Below are positions 46,457 through 57,411 of a DNA stretch of 64,000 nucleotides, piece by piece. The DNA comes from Symbiodinium natans (lineage: Eukaryota > Sar > Dinophyceae > Suessiales > Symbiodiniaceae): assembly GCA_905221605.1 (NCBI GenBank), contig CAJNDS010000087.1:112104-176103 (forward strand). The letters run 5' to 3'. The notes beneath the pieces are model-generated. The model ran no database searches and had not been told where the DNA came from. It saw nothing but the letters and a program-made list of their open reading frames with translations. The first letter of the stretch is position 1, and each line of letters starts with the position of its first letter. Made by a program: the position numbers and the translations under genes.

Positions 46457-47355
46457 GTGCAGCGTACACGTTCCCGGGTCTCGGTGGTGTTCTGCTTCAA
46501 CAACCCAAGCTTCTCATTTTCCAAACGCGCAATCAGATTCAGGGCTTGGCATTCAGTAATCTCCGGGCAACCATTACGTACACGTAGATGATGTACATCC
46601 CCTTGATTTCCAACCAGCCGACACTTCTTCGCGCTCCACTCCAAGGTGTACCCCAACTGCTGGACTAAAGAACCAAGCGGAACAATGGGAGCAGTGGGAG
46701 CTTGGTAGCCCTCACCCGAGATAGGAACAAGGAGTGTTCCTCCTTCATTCATCCGAAGCTCCACACTTTCTCCTCCAGCAAGAGTCACCACAGTGGGTTC
46801 CGCCCTTTCCCATTCTTCTTGTGTCCATGCTCTACGAAGAGGGTGCGTGGCTCCAGAGTCCATCAGCGCGTACACATCCTCGGCGTCCAGGTACTCGTCT
46901 TCCTTTCTACCCAGTCTCATCACCTTCATGCTTGGGGCCTTTGGTTCCGGATCTGGGGCTGAAGTCTGAATCACCTGAGCCGCGGCCTTGAGGAGTGCCT
47001 CCATGGTCCACACCGGGTCGCCCTTAACAGTCGCAGCATCCTCGGAAGTGGTGGTCTCCTCAAAGGTCACCTTCTGAACCCTGGGTCCTGATGTTGACGA
47101 AGCCGATGGGGAAGAGTCCTTTGCTGCCATATCAGTGGACGCTCTCGGGGGCTTTGTTGGTCGGGAAGTAGGACAATCGCGCTGCCGGTGATCCTCACTT
47201 CCGCATTGGAGGCACTTTTTCGCCCTTTCGGGCCTGCTCAAGCCCCCCATATCGTGGCTGTACGGGCATTTTGCCTCGCCTGCAGCCCTGGCTTTTGAAG
47301 AAGTATCTGCATTGGGCCACCGTCTTCGTCGAAGTCGAGACTTCACCATGAGCAT
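45925..47355 (-). CDS. Copia element zinc knuckle and aspartic protease
   Basis: 476-codon frame. Start region carries the second half of a CCCH finger (KCPYSHDM) and a CCHC knuckle, CLQCGSEDHRQRDC (C-x2-C-x4-H-x4-C). The protease active site is VYALMDSGATHPL (Asp-Ser-Gly), followed by VVTLAGGESVELRMN and YTLEWSAKKCRLV. After about residue 310 (RCTWREAGLI) real coding moves to the 45884-46456 frame and the rest of this frame is chance. Confidence 0.7.
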   Translation of the reverse strand: MLMVKSRLRRRRWPNADTSSKARAAGEAKCPYSHDMGGLSRPERAKKCLQCGSEDHRQRDCPTSRPTKPPRASTDMAAKDSSPSASSTSGPRVQKVTFEETTTSEDAATVKGDPVWTMEALLKAAAQVIQTSAPDPEPKAPSMKVMRLGRKEDEYLDAEDVYALMDSGATHPLRRAWTQEEWERAEPTVVTLAGGESVELRMNEGGTLLVPISGEGYQAPTAPIVPLGSLVQQLGYTLEWSAKKCRLVGNQGDVHHLRVRNGCPEITECQALNLIARLENEKLGLLKQNTTETRERVRCTWREAGLITSSSTVVAREQQMHYRQLEKHNSFRMCHWEQSRDWWKDIPSVMVGKHSEGYITSIVAQGGGCTNRINGLCTCLRERSPGKNISTWSGTATWSWSWIWNGEHPMISLTLLCGELWNGLRELEKLLESLVVRPADPTRCSATRSLDQILFAQMLIPMEVGRGNQRLRRSLR

Positions 47356-48860
47356 TGTCCCCTGCCTTAACTGCCCTCAACCTTGGCCCACCTTGGTCCA
47401 CGTTCGTTGCAGCCATGTTCTCTATCTCCGCTTGCAAATGCTGATGGTACTTACGCACACTATCCAGGCTGGGCTGACCATCAATACGCAGCGAAGATCT
47501 CAACAGCTGGGTACGAAATGCTGCATCCGGGCTCTCCGTGATGAACTTCCCAGCGGTCACCGTCAGGGCCTTGGCTAAAACCGTGCAGTCTGGAAAGCTC
47601 ATTCCCATATCTTGGCACCTTTGCATCGATCTAGGCCATGTTCGCAGCAAGGCAAGAGCTTGGCTTAGGTTCTCTGGCGATTGGGGCTCTTGTAGCGCGC
47701 GAAGGATTCTAGATCTCTCATGAGGCCCACCAGGCTGATACACCGTATGCAGTCGAAACAACATGGATATGATGCTGGTCGTAGCCCTCCGACTCACCAA
47801 ATCCTCCTTTAACGACTCATCCACAGCCCCCAACACCAACGTACAGGCCCTGGCATTCACCCTCGTCCATTTGCCGGCGGTGAGGGGATCATCCTGTGCA
47901 GGCTGAACCTGAAGACGTTCCAAAGGCGTTGCAGCCAACCAGGTCATGTACGCGGAGCTCACCCTTTGCAAAACCTCCTGCCACCAAAGCCCTGATCCAG
48001 CTGAGAGATCCTGCATGCAAGTGCTTACCAGAGCTAACCAATCTTGCAGTTGTACCCCAGCCAAGTCTCCCTGCGGAGCCTTCAAAGTCGGAAGCGAAGC
48101 CACCGACGATTTGGCTTGCTCCGGACTTCCGTCCTCCTCTCGCTTCAATGACTGCACCTGAAGCTCCTGAAGTTGCTGCATTCCCTTCGCAATGGCCTCC
48201 AATATGTTCGGGGATCCACATGATGCGGTAGGAGGCGCTACAGGAGGTTGCACTTGACTGTCATCTCTTCTTGGAGGGGGTGATGGCAGTCTATAGGCAG
48301 GCTCAGCTTTTCTCACGCTCTGATTGCTCGCTTGCGCTGAACCAATTCGCCCCGAAATTTCCTCCCAGAGGGATCCAAGCAAATCTCTTCTGCCACCTTC
48401 CTTAGCTCCAGCATGACCATCCCCCAGGTGCTCATTTCTCTCCATCCCGCTACTCGGCCCGGGTCTATGTTCATCGGCTACACAGGATGTAGGTTCTTCA
48501 TCGCGCGGTCGCTGTAGATGAGGTTCTCGTGGCTCCGGCGTTCCTTTGGAGTTCTCTGCCTCCACCAGCAACCTCTGTAGTCGGGCAGTTTCTGCCTCTG
48601 ATTGTCGTAGCCGATCTAGAAGACCTCCAAGCTGTCGCTGAACCTCGGCCTGGATGGCCTCTGCGGGTATGCTGGACGAGCTCGGGGGCGTGGGAGGTCT
48701 TGGGATGGCAGTAGCAACCTTCCCAGGTGTTCTTGCACCCGCAATCAATCTCGGGTCTCCCATTGGCTGGGACACGCCGCCACCACAATGTCGGTCCAAC
48801 AGGGGCGATGGCATAGGACTTGGCATCCATGCTGTAGGTATCTGTGGCGGTCTGAAAAAT
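47195..48860 (-). CDS. Copia element Gag, main part
   Basis: The open frame runs to 48898, but its first residues lie in the inserted segment. From about FFRPPQIPTAWMPS on it is Gag. Coiled coil EVQRQLGGLLDRLRQSEAE (about 85-120), a capsid-like helical core (about 280-480; LQDWLALVSTCMQDLS, AFRTQLLRSSLRID), then CRYFFKSQGCRRG, the first half of a CCCH finger. The second half (CPYSH) is in the next frame, one base along, within an AAAA run near 47.27 kb. That is either a +1 frameshift site or an indel. Confidence 0.7.
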
Positions 48861-49872
48861 CCAGATAACCGTGACCTGGACGGCGAGGTGGTCAACACTC
48901 GCGGGACCTCGGTGAGCTTCGCGATTTATCTCGACTGGGAAAAGTAAATGGACACCGCCGAGCCCGCGAATGAGCAGCCTTGGAGGAGCCTGAGCGGCCT
49001 TCGGAGGAGCCCGCGGAGGAGCGGCCTTCGGAAGAACCCAAACCGGAGCCGAAGAGGCGCGGGCGTCCGCCGGGAGCAAAGGACAAGGCTCCCCGGAAGC
49101 CCAGGGTGCCGCCGGCAGCTGGGCGTAGTGCAGTGTGCCCCCCGAGACGTCGTGCCAAAATAGGTAGCTGCCCCGGTCCGTGGAGAGGAAGGCGTCGGCC
49201 ACGCGGATCTTGTGCACCGCCAGCTTCGCGCCCGAGTCGATGTGCAGCGTCTCGCCTAGGTCGATCTCGAAATCGCTGTCGGTGCCCGCCACGCGTTTCC
49301 GGGAGTCGATGTAGACTGTGGTGGACATGGGGACCCTTTTCCTTAAGCGGCGGAGAAACCGCGTGGGGCCTGCCGAGAACTCGCTGGCGTTGGAGCTGTC
49401 GGAGGTTTGCCTGGGGCGCTCCGGGGGTGGCCACCGGCTGGGGTCGTACACGTTGTTGCTGCTCGTGCGCGCAGGTAGCGGAGCGTGATGGGGCCGTGGA
49501 GGTTAACGAAGTGTCCTTCATCCGTGCGGCTGTGGAGGACGTGGCCCACGCCGCGGTCCACGATGATCTTCGCGATGATGTCGGAGCCCAGGGGGCCGAG
49601 GATGTGCTCGCGCGCGGCGAGGGCGGGGCACCTGAGGTACAGGGACTCGTAGGGGGCCATCTGAACGAAGGAAAAAATCTGTTGGCCACCCGAGATGAAG
49701 CTGGGGCCAAGCAAATGGTTGATGCTCTCGGGCCTGGTGGACGACACGCCCGGCGGGTAGCCCGGGCCGTTGGGGAAGGTGAGCCTGAGCTCCTGGTTGT
49801 TGAGGACGATTCGATTCCCGTCGTAGGCGACCACACTTCCGGTTCTGGTCCACTCACAGATCTGGCCGCCTG
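48861..49872. mobile_element. 1,012-bp nested insertion with rearranged capsid-like gene pieces
   Basis: It interrupts gag between two AAAAT words (48856-48860 and 49873-49877), a likely 5-bp target duplication. Minus strand, upstream piece (49834-49480): VAYDGNRIVLNNQELRL, STRPESINHLLGPSF, LGSDIIAKIIVDRG, NLHGPITLRYLR. Minus strand, second piece (49328-49130): MSTTVYIDSRKRVAGTDS, AKLAVHKIRVADAFLSTDRG. Plus strand (48870-48947): DGEVVNTRGTSVSFAIYLDW then stop, followed by an AT-hook-like KRRGRPPGAKDK. The three pieces fit the middle, start and end of one protein that resembles minor capsid or penton-like proteins of Polinton-like viruses, from memory only. No intact gene remains. Confidence 0.5.
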
Positions 49873-49877
49873 AAAAT

Positions 49878-50251
49878 CACTCCATGCCGCCCTCATTGAC
49901 CGAGGCGTCAGAAAACCAGCTGACGTCTGGTCCCGGTTGTCCCGACTTCCGCTACCCTGCTCCACAAAGGTGTCCTCTGGCACATGAGCTCCTCGCTGTG
50001 CTGTCTGCTGGCACACGGGACCAACTTCGCCGTCGATGTCTTGCACATCACCTTGGGCTCCAGCTCCTGTCCCCATACTAGCAGCTTCCGAGGTCTCTGG
50101 CACCATTCCAGACTTCCTTTCACTTCCAAAAGCAGAAATATCAAGATCGCTTCTCATCTGGGCAGCTGGGCCTCCGCTCTGCACAGCTCCATAGGTGCGA
50201 TCACCTTGTCTTTCCTGCTCTGTACTCACATGCACTGATGCCCCGTTCATC
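49878..50251 (-). CDS. Copia element Gag, N-terminal part upstream of the nested insert
   Basis: From the first ATG inside the LTR boundary (50251, MNGASVHVSTEQERQG) to FLTPRSMRAAWSDF, where the foreign segment begins. The open frame itself reaches back into the LTR (50442). If the insert is skipped, SDF would join FRPPQ of the main Gag part. The segment is Ser/Gly/Gln-rich without a named domain. Confidence 0.55.
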
Positions 50252-50343
50252 TGCGGAGCTGCTTTGGCAATCACAGGATCCTCTAGCCTTGCGCCGCTCG
50301 TCGCGCGTTCTGCCACAGCAGCGTAGATTGGGCGACCATAACC

Positions 50344-50707
50344 TGTTGAAATGCAGATTGATCTGTCTGCTGATGGCCCATGGAACCAGCCCCCTGCATG
50401 AACTCCATGGCTTCGAATTGCGAATCTCTTTTCCCGGCACAACCGAAAGGTAGCGCTATGCTACTGTACACTATGGCCAAAAAATGCCTCGTATGTTCTA
50501 GCTTAAATTCGGTACGTTACTTGCTTTGCAAGGTGCTTGCATGGCTATGCTTATTGCACCGCCTTGGTATGTCAAATGTGGACCAGCTATGCATGTTGCA
50601 CCGCCCGTGTCCCATACCCAAGGGGCTTGTTACCGCAGCCTTCCCCTTGAAGAGAAACAACGCCGCGGTCCATCGCTCATCATGGTTGTCCTGGCTGCTT
50701 TTCTTCA
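50344..50707 (-). repeat. Copia element 5' LTR (364 bp)
   Basis: Partner of 40563-40925. It is followed outside by CTAAC and then CCTAAACCC. Just inside it the sense strand reads GGTTATGGTCGCC, the expected place of the primer-binding site; I cannot match it to a tRNA. Confidence 0.9.
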
Positions 50708-50762
50708 CTAACCCTAAACCCTTAATCCTAAACCCTAAACTCCAAACCCTAAACCCTAAACT
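50708..50762. repeat. Interstitial telomere-like repeats (CCCTAAA type), right part
   Basis: CTAACCCTAAACCCTTAATC, then further CCCTAAAC and CCAAACCCTAAA units. It is the right-hand continuation of the array at 40533-40562 that was split by the copia element. Confidence 0.85.
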
Positions 50763-51181
50763 CTGCTCGGCGGTCTCATTGCAGGCATCTCTGCGGGTAG
50801 GCACTCCAGGCATGCTCCGCGGCACTCTCTGCGCGCTTCTCTGCTGTTGGGGATACTCCACGCGGTCCACGCGAATCTCAAGGGGCGGGATGCTCTGCAG
50901 GCTTCGCGGGGTGGGCAACACACAACAACACACAAAGGCGACCCATTCTCAGGACATCTCGGGAAACACCCCGTGCACACGCCCAGACGCATGGAAATTT
51001 AGGGAGGGAAACGCAAGCTCCCAACATCGCACCAAGGCGTGCCCCACAGCCAGGACCGTCGAAACCCAAGCACACTCCTAGGGAGAAACACAGAGCCCAG
51101 GAAACCGAACGAGCCAATGGGCCACAATAGGCGCCACAGAGGGACGGCCCAAGGAAGAAGGAAGAAGACGAAAAAATCCCA

Positions 51182-51183
<2 letters not shown>

Positions 51184-51214
<31 letters not shown>
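51184..51214. repeat. (CA)n microsatellite
   Basis: About 15 CA units. Confidence 0.95.
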
Positions 51215-51217
<3 letters not shown>

Positions 51218-51476
51218 GAAGGAGACTGAGGAAAGTAAGCGAGAGCCAATAGTGCCCAAAATATCTGCAAATTGCTGCAATGACTCATAATGACTCTCTC
51301 GGAGCCCTGAGATGCTGCGCGGTTGAGAAGGTGGACGGTCACATTTGCGGCCATCATGCGGTCACTACTGGTCACCTACCTTTTGATGTGGGGCTCGATT
51401 TCGGCCCACACGGCGAAGATTTCACTCAGTCCATAGGTCCATAGTAGGTATGAGTTCAAAATTTTCTTTGACAGTT

Positions 51477-51478
<2 letters not shown>

Positions 51479-51528
<50 letters not shown>
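51479..51528. repeat. (GA)n microsatellite
   Basis: About 25 GA units without interruption. Confidence 0.95.
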
Positions 51529-51532
<4 letters not shown>

Positions 51533-52430
51533 TGCGCTCAGAGGTGCCCGTGACCCCGCACAACATCACACAACAGTTCCTTTTTTTTATGGGAACATTT
51601 CGTATGACCAGCCAGCTCTCAGCACATCTCAGCACACGCGAACCTCTTGTGTTGAGCTGGGAGGTGCATCCAACCACCTGCGACTCCCAACATGTTGTGC
51701 ATTGGCTTTGCAGTGAACTTCGCAGCGCCTGCTTAGAATCTGCTTGCGCGTGCCTTCTTTTTGCAGCCCTCTGGCAGCTCTTCCGGATTCGCTCTCTCGG
51801 CAGATCACATCCGCCCCCCTGCCACCACCCCCACAACGGCCCCGCATTGCATTTTCAAAGCAGTGGCCCGCATCCCAACAACCGCTCACCGCTCTCACAG
51901 CCCACGCCGGCCCTACCCCTCTCACTCTCTCACTGCCGCTCCCCAGACCGGCTCCGCCCACCGCCGACGCAATGAGTCCTGAATGTCACATCCTGCGAGG
52001 GAGATCACTTTTACGATGCCCCCCCTCCGCCACCGCCCCAGCTGCTCTCAGCTTTCCACTTGCTGATTTCTTGGATTTCATCATGGGACGCTAGGCCTAA
52101 CTTCGGCCCCGAGCGTCGAAAGACGAGCTTTTTAGGCGCTCCGTCGTGTCGCGGACCCCCTCTCACCCCCTTCTTTTATGGATCAGCGTGTGCGGGGTGG
52201 CCGGGAGACGTCGTAAAAACCGAATGCTTTTTCGGGCTTTCGCGCCAGGCCCGAGCCCATAACAGCTTCAAGGTTGTGCCACAAACGCGTTCTGCGACGC
52301 TTAGGGGCGCCGCCGATACTTGCTTTTTGGGTGCTGTACAACATAGAAGAACAACGTGTTTGGGAGTCCGTTCCCGTCTGAACCCGACGTCCATGCCGCT
52401 GATGCTCATGACTCGGGTGTACACGAGCGA

Positions 52431-52460
52431 GCGCAAGCGTGCGCAAGCGTGCGCAAGCGT
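52431..52460. repeat. Tandem repeat GCGCAAGCGT x 3
   Basis: Three exact 10-bp units followed by GCAAG. Confidence 0.95.
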
Positions 52461-52755
52461 GCAAGGGCATCATGAGCATCTCCATGCAACGAGAGCGATC
52501 GAAGAGAACCTTCTCTCGAAGATCCGCCTCTCCGCTGAGAAAAAGCCCCCTCTCTCGCGAATCGAGACGGATACTGAGGCATCGCTCCACTCGACCAACG
52601 AGAACTCTCTCTTTTTTCAATTTTGTGTCAAGACTGACTCTTTCTAACATTTCTGATTTCTCTCAGGCTGCGGCGGATCACTTGGGACCAGCTCCAGCTC
52701 GAGCTCCATGGGATGCCTGCCTTTGAGAAGAGACCTCACACTGTCAGAGAACGAA

Positions 52756-52817
52756 GTTGCGCAAAAAAGAAGCGCAAAAAGGAAAGCGCAAAAAAAGAAG
52801 CGCAAAAAAGAAGCGAC
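52756..52817. repeat. GCGCAAAAAAGAA tandem repeat
   Basis: Four to five diverged units of GCGCAAAAA(A)GAA; the Lys-rich frame here follows from the repeat. Confidence 0.8.
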
Positions 52818-54273
52818 TAATTTTGAAAGGCTCAGGGCTCAGGAAGCTTCAGACTTTCTTTGCCAGGTGGCAGCGAACAAGACTGCCGACCAGGCCTGCA
52901 GGAGGTATCGAGGAATGTGGAATACAATATATGCAACATGGAATGCCGCACAGATAATTTCAAAATCCGCGGAGGCCTCGGCCGAAGGTGTCTAGGTTGT
53001 GAGAACAGGCACCCCCTCCAAATCCTGCCCCCAAGCTCAAAGCCACATGTCGGCCCCCTTTTTTGCCTGGCATGGGTAAACGGTAACCGGGTAAGCCCCC
53101 ATAGGCGACCGGGATCTGAAAGCGGACGATTGGCCGGGACCAGGGCAGCCCCCCCACCCTTGGATTTCGTGAGATACAGCAGGGACCACCACTTCGCAGA
53201 TGCGGGTGTTTGGGCTAGCGCACAACAGAAGTGGGCCCTTTGTCTGGCAGCCCTGCGCGGCGGACGGCGGAGGCCCACCCCCCGACCCCTTCTACGTCTT
53301 CTACGTCGGGGCGTGGCGTTTGTGGGCATAGGTCCAAGTTGAGGGTTTCGGGTTTCCTCACCTTTTTTATCCCCTCCCCAACTTGAGCCCGTTTATGCGG
53401 CCTTTGCCCCTCTCCGGGAACTGCATTGGGCATCATTGGGCCAGGCCGAGGCGGGTCGCGTAGCATTAAAACTACAAGGGGGACCCCCCCAAAGACGTGA
53501 TCCGAAGCTGCGAAAGTCCCGGGCTGCTTCACGAGGTGTGCGCTGCCCAGGCTCTGAAGCACCTTCAATGCTTCAAAGCGACTTTAACTCAGATTCTCAG
53601 AAAAGAAACACTCAGCCTTCACTCAGCTGTACTCTCAGAACGCGTTTCAGTCTTCTTTCGGTCTTCTTCTTCCCCTCGTATCTCAGCTTCTCATCCCCTC
53701 ACCTCCATCTTCAGAGAGTCAATGTCTCCGCATGGGACTCGGAATTGCTTCCCAGCCTCCAGACGCCTCTCACAATGAGAACACGCGCATGCTTGTGAAC
53801 TTGCAGATGCTCGGCAAGGCACAAAGCCGCATCCAGCAATGATTCGAAAGTGCGGAAAGCAGCAAGAAATTGCCAACCTCAGCACCTTCTGGCCACCATT
53901 GCCGATGCTCAAGTAGCTCCTGACGGAAGACTCATTCAGCGACGCAGCCCTGACCTCAAGCCAGAAAGACGTAGCTGATGCAGTCCCGACTGGTATTCCC
54001 TCGAGGCGTTGGACGATGATCTGCATGGCCGAAGCAGATCAGAACCAACCCAGCGCAGCGTCTGAGCCAAACGGCCAAAGCAGTGAGGTCAAAAAGCACT
54101 GTTTTTCAAAACAAGCAGCCCAGCCAACGCTAGAGTCAACAACCGTTCAAGACCTTTGAGACCCCTGTGCTTGGAGGCGACACCAATAAATAGGCGACCT
54201 TCCCCCACTATTTTCTGGAGCAGCAAAAGCCGGTGGCGCTAGTGACATGCCGCGCGTTGCGTCCGAATTCAAT

Positions 54274-54305
54274 GCTACATTGCTACATTGCTACATTGCT
54301 ACATT
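54274..54305. repeat. Tandem repeat GCTACATT x 4
   Basis: Four exact 8-bp units followed by GCTGCACT. Confidence 0.95.
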
Positions 54306-55641
54306 GCTGCACTGCATGCAGCATTCGCCACTCTTCGTACCAAGACACTTCAGGAAGTCCTCCAGCATGTCCGTTTCGAGATGTTAGAGCTCCTCTTTTG
54401 CCTCGCTTTTGCATGGTTTTGCCAAAGCAGATTCGCGAGATTTCGCGAGGCCATTGATTTACCTCCAGGACTCTTGGGCCGCCACTGCTCGAGGGCCGGA
54501 AAAATACCTCAGCGCCTGAGCTCGCTGCGCAAATAAAAATCTGCACTTCGGGTGTCTGGGCCCGCACTACAGAGAGGATTTCATGCCCAGTGAGGACGTG
54601 TTGAGCGTTGTTGACAAACAAAAAAGATCTCTAAACCAAGAAATGCACGCAGCCTGCACGTAGCTTACGGCTCATGCGCTTTCATGTCTTTGCAGGCCAT
54701 TTGCCTTGTCACACACACTGTGCGACCCGCCTCTTTCAACTCCCTCCTTGTGCTCAGTATGCGTGGAAGTGCCTTATGGGCTGGAGCGAAGAAGCACAGC
54801 TCTCTTAGACTCTACACTTTAGACGGAAGGAAGCTACCACAGTTCTTTCTTCGGCCTCCTTGGCGCCCTTGGATTCCAACAGCTCCAGCAAGTCGGACAG
54901 CATCTCGTGGAGAGCGCCGCCTGAAGGAGAGACTGAAAAGGGAACAGGGACATTTGCATCTGTTGAGAGCTGTTGTCTTCGGTCACCCGAGGGCAGAAGC
55001 TCCCCGAAGTCCCTGTGAACAAATTTGGCGTCTGGTCTCCTTCCCCCCCCTTCCCAACCATTCCCCCCAACTCAGAAGCTTGTGCTCTCCCTCCCCCTGT
55101 TGGACAGTTGCGGGCTATGTCACAATGGTGTAACACACTTAATTGAGAGCACGCAACACAGATGTCAAATGGACACTGAAACTTTTTTGGCAAGATCATC
55201 CACCGGTTCGAGCGCGGGCAACAGTGCGAGCGCTGCACTGAGTAGGATGCTCTGCCAATGCTGGGCTTTCTTCACAAAGCTAAGGGATGCAGGAGTCTGC
55301 AGGATAGGTCGGATAGGTGCACCGAGTTTCGGCCCTGCAGGCGGGATGGGAGCCGAGGAGGCCATCCAACTGAAGCCGTTGACTGAACTCGACCAGTCTC
55401 ACGTCTAGGTTTCGATCAGTGCGAAGCTATGTCATGCTATGTCCTTTTACATTTGCTGCGACCAGTCTTCAAAATGATCCAGTGAAATGTCAAAGTTGGC
55501 GGCGGAAACGGTTTGATGTGCGTCCTTTCAGATCAGCTTCACTAGCGAGCAACAACAGCCCAACGAAGCAAAGAACTCAGTCAAGCAGTTGGTCTCACGA
55601 GCACGCTCCGTGACGATGATCATGATAGTTCCAACAATTCC

Positions 55642-55680
55642 GTATCTCAGAGCAGTATCTCAGAGCAGTACCTCAGAGCA
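55642..55680. repeat. Tandem repeat GTATCTCAGAGCA x 3
   Basis: Three 13-bp units, the third with one change (GTACCTCAGAGCA). Confidence 0.9.
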
Positions 55681-56289
55681 GTATGCATTGCAGCTTGCGA
55701 GCACCGTGTCGGTACCTTTCTTTAGGGCTCAGCAGTGATGACATCTTCAGGGCTATGAACGATTGGAAGCCCACGAAACCGACTTAGACTTGTTCAAAGG
55801 GGGGCAGTTTTGCGGGAAAATGGCAGGCAAAGCTTAGGGGTAAAAGACTTCCTCCACGAGGCGATGCCGCGCGCAACGCTGCGATCTTAAGTTTGACGGT
55901 CTGACGCCTGAAGTGAAGAGCCGCTTCCCCTCGAAGCACACCTCGAGGACTGGAGGGGCACAATATGGCACAATTGGAAAATTGGAGACAAAACATCTCA
56001 CCACCCTTGTAAACATTGGCAAATCGATCAAGAGTGCCTTCTTCATCTGACGCAACAGCTCGTCCCCCAACTCCTGTGGCAAGGCGTAGCGGCCTAGGCA
56101 TTAGAAACCAGGACCTTGCCGCACATCTCTGCAACTCTCGCTAGCCGCAATCAAGATTGATTCGTCCATCGTCATCAGACGAGTCATATCATGTCATATC
56201 CCATCCCCGTCCATGAGAACTGTCTTGGAGTCTCCAGCAAAGCAAGTGCAGAGCATGCTGAATATGCTGAAGGGTCCAGAGAGCAGCTC

Positions 56290-56475
56290 AAAAAACACCA
56301 ACAACACCAACAACACCAACAACACCAACAACACCAACAACACCAACAACACCAACAACACCAACAACACCAATAACACCACCACCAACAACACCAACAA
56401 CACCACCAACAACGCCAACACCACCAGCACCACCATCACCACCGCCACCACCAAAACCAACAACAACAAACAACA
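56290..56475 (+). repeat. (ACCAACAAC)n array
   Basis: Roughly 180 bp of 9-bp units decaying into ACC/AAC mixtures. Asn/Thr-rich translations are by-products. Confidence 0.9.
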
Positions 56476-56496
56476 AATGCAAATACTTTTACTTCG

Positions 56497-56843
56497 AACA
56501 TCCCCACCCTCTCTGGTAGAGACTGGGGCGGGGCACTCCGGGGACACTCTGGGCTTGGGCACTGGGCACTCCGGCAATTCGGGCACACTCGAGGTTGGGC
56601 ACTCCAAGGAAATTCTGGGGTTGGGCACTCTAGGGAGACTCTGGTCCAGGGAGACTCTGTTGGGAGTCTGGGCACTCCAGACTCTGGGGTTGGGCACTCC
56701 ACACTCTGGGGTTGGGCACTCCAGGGACAGTTTGGGGTTGGGCACTCCGGGGATGCGCGAGGAGTAGACCGGGCGAGGAGAAGAGTTCCGGGCGAGGAGA
56801 AGAGTTGAATTTAAAATCTGACAACCCCACACTGAGGGTGGGG
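56497..56843 (-). repeat. GTGCCCAACCCCAGA minisatellite block, copy B
   Basis: Inverted relative of 13647-13894. It is longer (347 against 248 bp) because it has more GGGCACTCC...TCTGGGGTT units. It lies between two AAC/ACC arrays. Confidence 0.65.
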
Positions 56844-56892
56844 AACAACCACAACCACAACCACAACCACAACCACAACCACAACCACAACC

Positions 56893-56972
<80 letters not shown>
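56844..56972 (+). repeat. (ACCACA)n then (ACA)n array
   Basis: About 50 bp of ACCACA units turn abruptly into about 75 bp of pure ACA. A short TTTCATTTCA repeat follows (56974-56999). Confidence 0.9.
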
Positions 56973-56973
<1 letters not shown>

Positions 56974-57036
56974 TTTTTCATTTCATTTCATTTCATTTCG
57001 GACGCATGTGCGGGTCATGTCCCACACCTTGGTGGC

Positions 57037-57122
<86 letters not shown>

Positions 57123-57411
57123 CCACAACCACAACCACAACCACAACCACAGCCACAACCACAACCAACACAAACCACAACCACAACCAACACAAACCAC
57201 AACCACAACCAACACAAACCACAACCACAACCACAACCACAAACACAACCACAACCACAACCACAACCACAACCACAACAACAACCACCACCACAACCAC
57301 AACAACAACAACCAACAACAACCAACAACCAACAACCAACAACCAACAACCAACAACGACCAACAACAACCAACAACGACCAACAACCAACAACCAACAA
57401 CCAACAATGAA
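57037..57411 (+). repeat. (ACA)n, (ACCACA)n and ACCAACA arrays
   Basis: About 375 bp in three blocks: pure ACA (57037-57120), ACCACA with ACCAACACAA variants (to about 57300), then CAACAACCAA units. The array ends exactly where the AAGT-rich zone begins. Confidence 0.9.

Larger units (their letters stand above)
40563..50707 (-). mobile_element. 10.1-kb Ty1/copia-type LTR retrotransposon with inversion and nested insert
   Basis: LTRs at 40563-40925 (363 bp) and 50344-50707 (364 bp) differ by one substitution and one A in a run. Both outer edges carry CTAAC (40558-40562 and 50708-50712), a 5-bp target duplication inside a CCCTAAA repeat. Sense is minus: gag, protease, methyltransferase-like module, integrase, RT. 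The RNase H end is on the opposite strand (40982-42545) because of an inversion, and a 1,012-bp foreign segment interrupts gag. AAGGAGGAG immediately before the 3' LTR is the polypurine tract. The order PR-IN-RT-RNase H fixes it as copia. Confidence 0.9.
50763..56289. other. 5.5-kb stretch without a recognisable gene
   Basis: Composition is mixed, with many short open frames on both strands (longest: 195 codons at 52060-52647 on +, 165 codons at 52832-53329 on -), none with recognisable motifs. It contains several microsatellites listed separately. I see no retroelement protein and no host gene; an exon of an unfamiliar gene could be hidden here. Confidence 0.4.

Noticed and set aside
52660-52690. 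GCGGCGGATCACTTGG as a piece of rRNA
   Set aside because: Only a short resemblance; neighbouring sequence does not match conserved 18S, 5.8S or 28S segments that I know.
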